Both the position numbers and the translations under genes were made by a program. Below are positions 60,482-64,000 of a DNA stretch of 64,000 nucleotides, piece by piece. Below the pieces are notes generated by a model. That model was given only the letters and a program-made list of their open reading frames with translations, was not told the DNA's origin and did not search any database. Each line of letters starts with the position of its first letter. Positions within the stretch are counted from its first letter, which is position 1. Where the stretch lies: contig NZ_JAATEM010000017.1 in NCBI RefSeq assembly GCF_012034205.1, positions 99,856 to 163,855 on the forward strand, given 5' to 3'. This DNA comes from Streptomyces composti (GTDB lineage Bacteria > Actinomycetota > Actinomycetes > Streptomycetales > Streptomycetaceae).

Positions 60482-62824
60482 ATGGCCATCACCTACAACG
60501 ACCTGATGCAGGTCGACCTCGGCAAGCTGGGCACCGCGGTGTCGGACTGGAAGAAGGCTGTCGCCAACCTCAAGCAGCTGGAGACCGACGCCCGTGACGG
60601 CCTGAAGAAGAAGTCCGACCGGGCCCGCTGGGAAGGCGTCAACGCCGGCGTCACCCGGAAGTTCGTGAACAAGACCGTCAAGGAGTTCGCGGACCTCCAC
60701 ACCGAGGCCAACAGCATCTACCAGGTCCTGGACGACGCCCACCGCGAGCTGGTGGCACTGCAGAAGAGCGTGCGCACCCTCACTTCAGAGGCGAAGGAGA
60801 AGGGCTACACCCTCGAGGACAAGGGCGACGGAACGGTGAGTGTCGGCGTCCGCCCAGACTCCGACGCCGGCACCAAGGCAGGCAAGGACGGCGAGGACGG
60901 CACCAAGGCGGACCGGCAGCGCTACGCCGACACCATCACCCGGAAGATCGCCCACGCCCGGGACATCGACGCCTCCGCCAAGCTGGCGCTCAAGCGGGCC
61001 CACGGGAGCGATCCGTACAACGCCGGGCACGCCAAGTACGACTCCCTCAACGACGCCCAGGTCGAGCGCGCCCTCGAACTCGCCGAGAAGCGCGAGAAGA
61101 TGACCGACCGCGAACTCGCGGAACTCAACCGTCTGCTGCGCCACAACGGCCGCGAGAAGGACGGCGAGTTCGCCACCGAGTTCTTCGAGGGCCTCGGCGG
61201 CCCCCGGCAGACACTCGAGTTCTACGCCGCCATGTCCATCGACGGCACCAGCGACGACGCCTCGAAGACCCGCCTCGCCGGCGTGCAGGACCTGCAGAAG
61301 TACATGGGCCACGCCCTGGCCAACGCCACCGATCCCTACACCCCGCAGAGCGTCCGCGGCGACCGGCAGCACCTTCCCTCCTGGTGGGGCGCGGAGTTCC
61401 GCAAACTGGGCACCCAGCAGATCGAGTGGACACGGGGCATGCTGGAAAAGCCCTACGGCTACCAGGTCCTGGGCGGCCTGCTCCGCTACGGCAACTACGA
61501 CCCCGCGTTCCTGACCCCCATCGCGGAGCACGTCACCCAGCTGCACAAGGAGGATCCGCACCGCTTCACCTCCAACAGGATGCTGGGATCCCCGGACGGC
61601 TTCGGGTTCAACCCGTCCGGAAAACTCGGCAGCGGCAACGAACCGCTGAACAGCGTCCTGGAGGCACTGGGCCACAGCCCCGAGGCTGCCGAGCAGTTCT
61701 TCACCGAGAAGCCGACCGTCTACAACGAGGACGGCACGGTCAAGTCCGGGGCCAAGGCGGATTTCAAGTCCTACCTCGATCTCTTCACCGACAAGGACTT
61801 CGAGTGGACGGCCGACCGGAACGCGCAGAACATGCTGGCCGACTCCGAAGCGACGCAGGAGGCCCTCAATCACGGCCCCAACGCCCTGGGCCACGCACTC
61901 GAGGCAGCCGCGACGGGCCGCCCCTACGACAGCGACGTCGTCGATCCCTCGGTCAAGCACAGCAAGGAACAGGCGAAGCTGGTCCACGACATCGTGAAGA
62001 AGTTCGCCAACAACCCGGGCCTGCTGACCCACAACATGAACGGCGACCTGGAGGACGAGAAGACCGGCCCCCTCTACGCCCTCCGCGACAGCCTGGGCAA
62101 CATCGCAGCCGACTACATGGGCGACTTCCAGCGCTCCATGTACATGGAAAGCGCCGACAGCAAGACCTTCCCGGTCAACGGGGCGCCGACCAACTTTGAC
62201 TACGGAGACGCCCAGAGGTTCCTCGGCATCGTGGGCCAGGACCCGGATGCGTACAGCGCCATCACGGCATCGCAGCAGGCGTACACCACGGAGGTCGTCC
62301 ATGAGTTCCTCAAGGCAGAGGGCAAGAACCTCACCGCCGAGGACGCCTCCCGCGTCGGCGACCTGGTCGCACCGGGTGCCGCCATCGCAGGCATCATGAG
62401 CAACTCACGGGCCGATGCGATCTACGACTATCACACGGCCTCTAACCAGGCATACAACGACGCGGTCAACGACAACGCGAAGTGGGTCAACCGAATCATC
62501 GGCCTGGGAACGGGCGCCATCCCGGCCCCCTTCTCCGCCGTCGCAGAACCCGTCAACTGGCTTGCCGAGGACATTACTGAGAGTGTCGTGGATAGCGTGT
62601 CGAAGGACATCACGGACGAGACCGAACGCAATGCAGGAAAGGAGTACACGCGGGGACGGCAGGCAGTGATGGAGGCTTCATCCCGAGCCGTCGACAGCTT
62701 CTTCCGACGGCACGACGAGTTCGATCAGAGAACGGTCGAAGCCATCAACCGAGGCGTTCGGACAGCAGCCGGCCAAAGTCATTCTGACGGCGCCCAATGG
62801 AATTCTTCAGGAGACGGCACGTGA
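60482..62824 (+). CDS. large ESX candidate substrate, DUF6571-like
   Basis: A 780-residue protein without signal peptide. Residues 1-110 are a helical bundle with TAVSDWKKAVANLKQLETDA and ARWEGVNAGVTRKFV, similar to long-ESX (LXG/WXG-type) secretion domains. The middle is helical with repeated Gly/Asp-rich turns. The C-terminal 130 residues contain a hydrophobic Gly/Ala/Pro stretch (IIGLGTGAIPAPFSAV) and an acidic-basic helix. This is the layout annotated as DUF6571 in Streptomyces T7SS loci. No nuclease or other toxin motif is recognised. Its stop overlaps the lipoprotein GTG. Confidence 0.75.
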   Translation: MAITYNDLMQVDLGKLGTAVSDWKKAVANLKQLETDARDGLKKKSDRARWEGVNAGVTRKFVNKTVKEFADLHTEANSIYQVLDDAHRELVALQKSVRTLTSEAKEKGYTLEDKGDGTVSVGVRPDSDAGTKAGKDGEDGTKADRQRYADTITRKIAHARDIDASAKLALKRAHGSDPYNAGHAKYDSLNDAQVERALELAEKREKMTDRELAELNRLLRHNGREKDGEFATEFFEGLGGPRQTLEFYAAMSIDGTSDDASKTRLAGVQDLQKYMGHALANATDPYTPQSVRGDRQHLPSWWGAEFRKLGTQQIEWTRGMLEKPYGYQVLGGLLRYGNYDPAFLTPIAEHVTQLHKEDPHRFTSNRMLGSPDGFGFNPSGKLGSGNEPLNSVLEALGHSPEAAEQFFTEKPTVYNEDGTVKSGAKADFKSYLDLFTDKDFEWTADRNAQNMLADSEATQEALNHGPNALGHALEAAATGRPYDSDVVDPSVKHSKEQAKLVHDIVKKFANNPGLLTHNMNGDLEDEKTGPLYALRDSLGNIAADYMGDFQRSMYMESADSKTFPVNGAPTNFDYGDAQRFLGIVGQDPDAYSAITASQQAYTTEVVHEFLKAEGKNLTAEDASRVGDLVAPGAAIAGIMSNSRADAIYDYHTASNQAYNDAVNDNAKWVNRIIGLGTGAIPAPFSAVAEPVNWLAEDITESVVDSVSKDITDETERNAGKEYTRGRQAVMEASSRAVDSFFRRHDEFDQRTVEAINRGVRTAAGQSHSDGAQWNSSGDGT

Positions 62825-63363
62825 GGGAGACCGACCGCATGACCCCGTCCACAAGGAAAGCACTCCTAGCAGCAATGCTGTGCACACTTCTAGTAACCGC
62901 ATGCAGTACAACTGACGAAGGCCTCTCCTACCCCGTCCCGGACAACATCTGCGGAATCCCCGCAGACAAGGAAATCCTCGAGGAGTTGCTCGACGACGGC
63001 GACAAACTGGAACAGGAGACCAGCCCTTTCACCCTGGAGGAAGGGCAGGTTTGCCACATGTACGTCGACGGAAATGACTCTGTGGCCAGCGATGGAGACT
63101 GGGAGAAGAGCGGCTACACGCTACGCGACTACTTCGAGTTCTCAGAGAAGAAGAACATTCGCTACTTCGGAGGCGGAAGATACGCCTCTTGGAATTTTGG
63201 CGTAGTGACGATCATCCCATGCCCCGGAGTCAGCGAGAAGGGCGATGTCATCGCCGTGGCGGTCAACGACCTCCGATGGAACGAGAAGACACAACCCCTT
63301 CTCGAAAAGCTCGGACCACCCTACTTCGAGGCATACAAGAAGAAGCTCGGCTGCCCATCCTGA
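62821..63363 (+). CDS. lipoprotein of unknown family, tandem copy 1
   Basis: A 180-residue protein with lipobox LVTAC near residue 28, then NICGIPADKEILEELLDDGDKLEQ and Cys at about residues 47, 79 and further (VCHMY, PCPG, LGCPS), probably two disulphides. It is translationally coupled: the GTG overlaps the upstream stop as GTGA, with AGGAG 7 nt before it. Codon third positions are AT-richer than neighbours, suggesting acquisition. Beside a candidate secreted toxin, a surface lipoprotein could be an immunity or accessory protein; inference only. ATG 62839 is an alternative start. Confidence 0.8.
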   Translation: MRETDRMTPSTRKALLAAMLCTLLVTACSTTDEGLSYPVPDNICGIPADKEILEELLDDGDKLEQETSPFTLEEGQVCHMYVDGNDSVASDGDWEKSGYTLRDYFEFSEKKNIRYFGGGRYASWNFGVVTIIPCPGVSEKGDVIAVAVNDLRWNEKTQPLLEKLGPPYFEAYKKKLGCPS

Positions 63364-63913
63364 TGAACCAGAAGACAGCACGTACAAGCGCGACCCGCCC
63401 AGGCCCCTCCCCCAGCAGAGCACTCACAGCAGTCCTGCTCTGCACACTCCCCCTCACCGCCTGCACCTCAACCAAAGAAGGCCTCTCCTACCCCGTCCCA
63501 GACAACATCTGCGGAATCCCCGCAGACAAGGAAATCCTCGAGGAGTTGCTCGACGACGGCGACAAACTGGAACAGAGCACTGGCCACTTCACCCTGACGG
63601 AAGGCCAGAGTACGTCGACGGGAACGACTCGGTACTCAGCGAGGGCAATTGGGAGAAGAGTGGCTATACACTGCGCGACTACTTCGAGTATTTCGACGTG
63701 AAGGGCGTACGTTATTTCGGGGGCGGTAAGTACGCTTCCTGGAGTTTCGGTGTAGCATCAGCCGCCCCCTGCCCCGGGATCAGCGACGAGGGTGAAGTCC
63801 TGGTCGTGGCCGTCCATGACCTTCGCTGGAATGAAAAGTCACAATCCCGCTTGGAGAGGCTCGGACCGCCCTACTTCGAGGCATACAAGAAGAAGCTGGG
63901 CTGCCCGTCCTGA
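63363..63913 (+). pseudogene. lipoprotein tandem copy 2, frameshifted
   Basis: A second copy 560 bp after the first. The ATG overlaps the first stop as TGATG, and the lipobox LTAC and the first 40 mature residues are nearly identical in DNA to copy 1 (about 95 nt with one change). Near 63607 the 12 bases present in copy 1 (encoding VCHM) are replaced by two, a net loss of 10, which shifts the frame. The remainder (YVDGNDSV to KKLGCPS) is intact in the other frame to TGA 63913. It is probably inactive, or a sequencing artefact. Confidence 0.8.
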
Positions 63914-64000
63914 CGAGGACCGGCTTACCCTTCGAACCGTCTGCTCTCCGCCCCTCTGTGGGCTCGGGAGTGCCTGCCGTGATCCGCACATCGGTCCGAT

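Noticed and set aside
1..64000. tRNA genes, insertion sequences, prophage or integrase genes
   Set aside because: I looked for tRNA cloverleaf cores, transposase and integrase motifs and found none; the pseudogenes appear to be decaying in place rather than disrupted by insertions.

Overview
The window is high-GC actinobacterial chromosome, almost certainly Streptomyces. The evidence is GC-saturated third codon positions, frequent GTG starts, 4-nt ATGA/GTGA gene overlaps, a type A RNase P RNA, and the block yaaA - KDPG aldolase - RNase HI/phosphatase - zinc-ribbon protein - Nif3-like, which I recall as a conserved Streptomyces neighbourhood.

Region 1 (1-18.4 kb) is a specialised-metabolite gene cluster, nearly all on the minus strand and cut by the left edge. 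A 13-gene, tightly coupled unit (15321 down to 1) encodes two BtrH-like acyltransferase-family proteins, a molybdopterin oxidoreductase, a methyltransferase, a VOC-fold protein, a PaaK-type ligase, a 4Fe-4S ferredoxin, a tryptophan-dioxygenase-like haem protein, an HpaB-type flavin monooxygenase, an unusual fusion of a UvrA-like ATPase to a flavin reductase domain, a second PaaK-like protein that has lost its catalytic motifs, and two carbon-nitrogen hydrolases. A TrpB2-like PLP enzyme and a ParB/StrR-like regulator lie upstream. No PKS, NRPS or carrier protein is visible. My inference is an amide-bearing, oxidatively tailored product derived from an aromatic amino acid. The UvrA paralogue suggests that it attacks DNA.

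Region 2 (19-31 kb) is mostly core chromosome: a coiled-coil protein, a 46-residue protein, a site-2-type protease with CBS domains, rnpB, a MerR regulator with a membrane protein, yaaA, eda, RNase HI/phosphatase, zinc-ribbon protein, Nif3-like protein and two proteins of unknown function. It ends in a decayed alcohol dehydrogenase.

Region 3 (31-44.8 kb) holds a MaoC hydratase with a KstR-type box, three methyltransferases in all, a divergent pair of MFS exporters, an amidase, small membrane proteins, an F420-oxidoreductase remnant, a glycosyltransferase-methyltransferase-toroid protein operon, and a KstR-like TetR regulator with its own box. A truncated steroid-type thiolase at 52.8 kb may belong to the same theme.

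Region 4 (45.4-51.4 kb) is a cobalamin-riboswitch operon: a secreted, membrane-anchored alpha/alpha-barrel protein, a second anchored protein, and a complete ECF transporter (EcfT, fused EcfA-EcfA', S component). It reads as a cobalamin capture and import system. A secreted transglycosylase and a YciI protein follow.

Region 5 (54-64 kb) is a type VII secretion locus: EccD and EccC are divergent, followed by a small ESX-associated protein, a 780-residue WXG-like candidate substrate, and a tandem duplication of a lipoprotein gene whose second copy is frameshifted.

Short tandem repeats recur at gene 3' ends (20.2, 30.0, 53.8 and 59.8 kb) and inside the regulator gene (17.6 kb).
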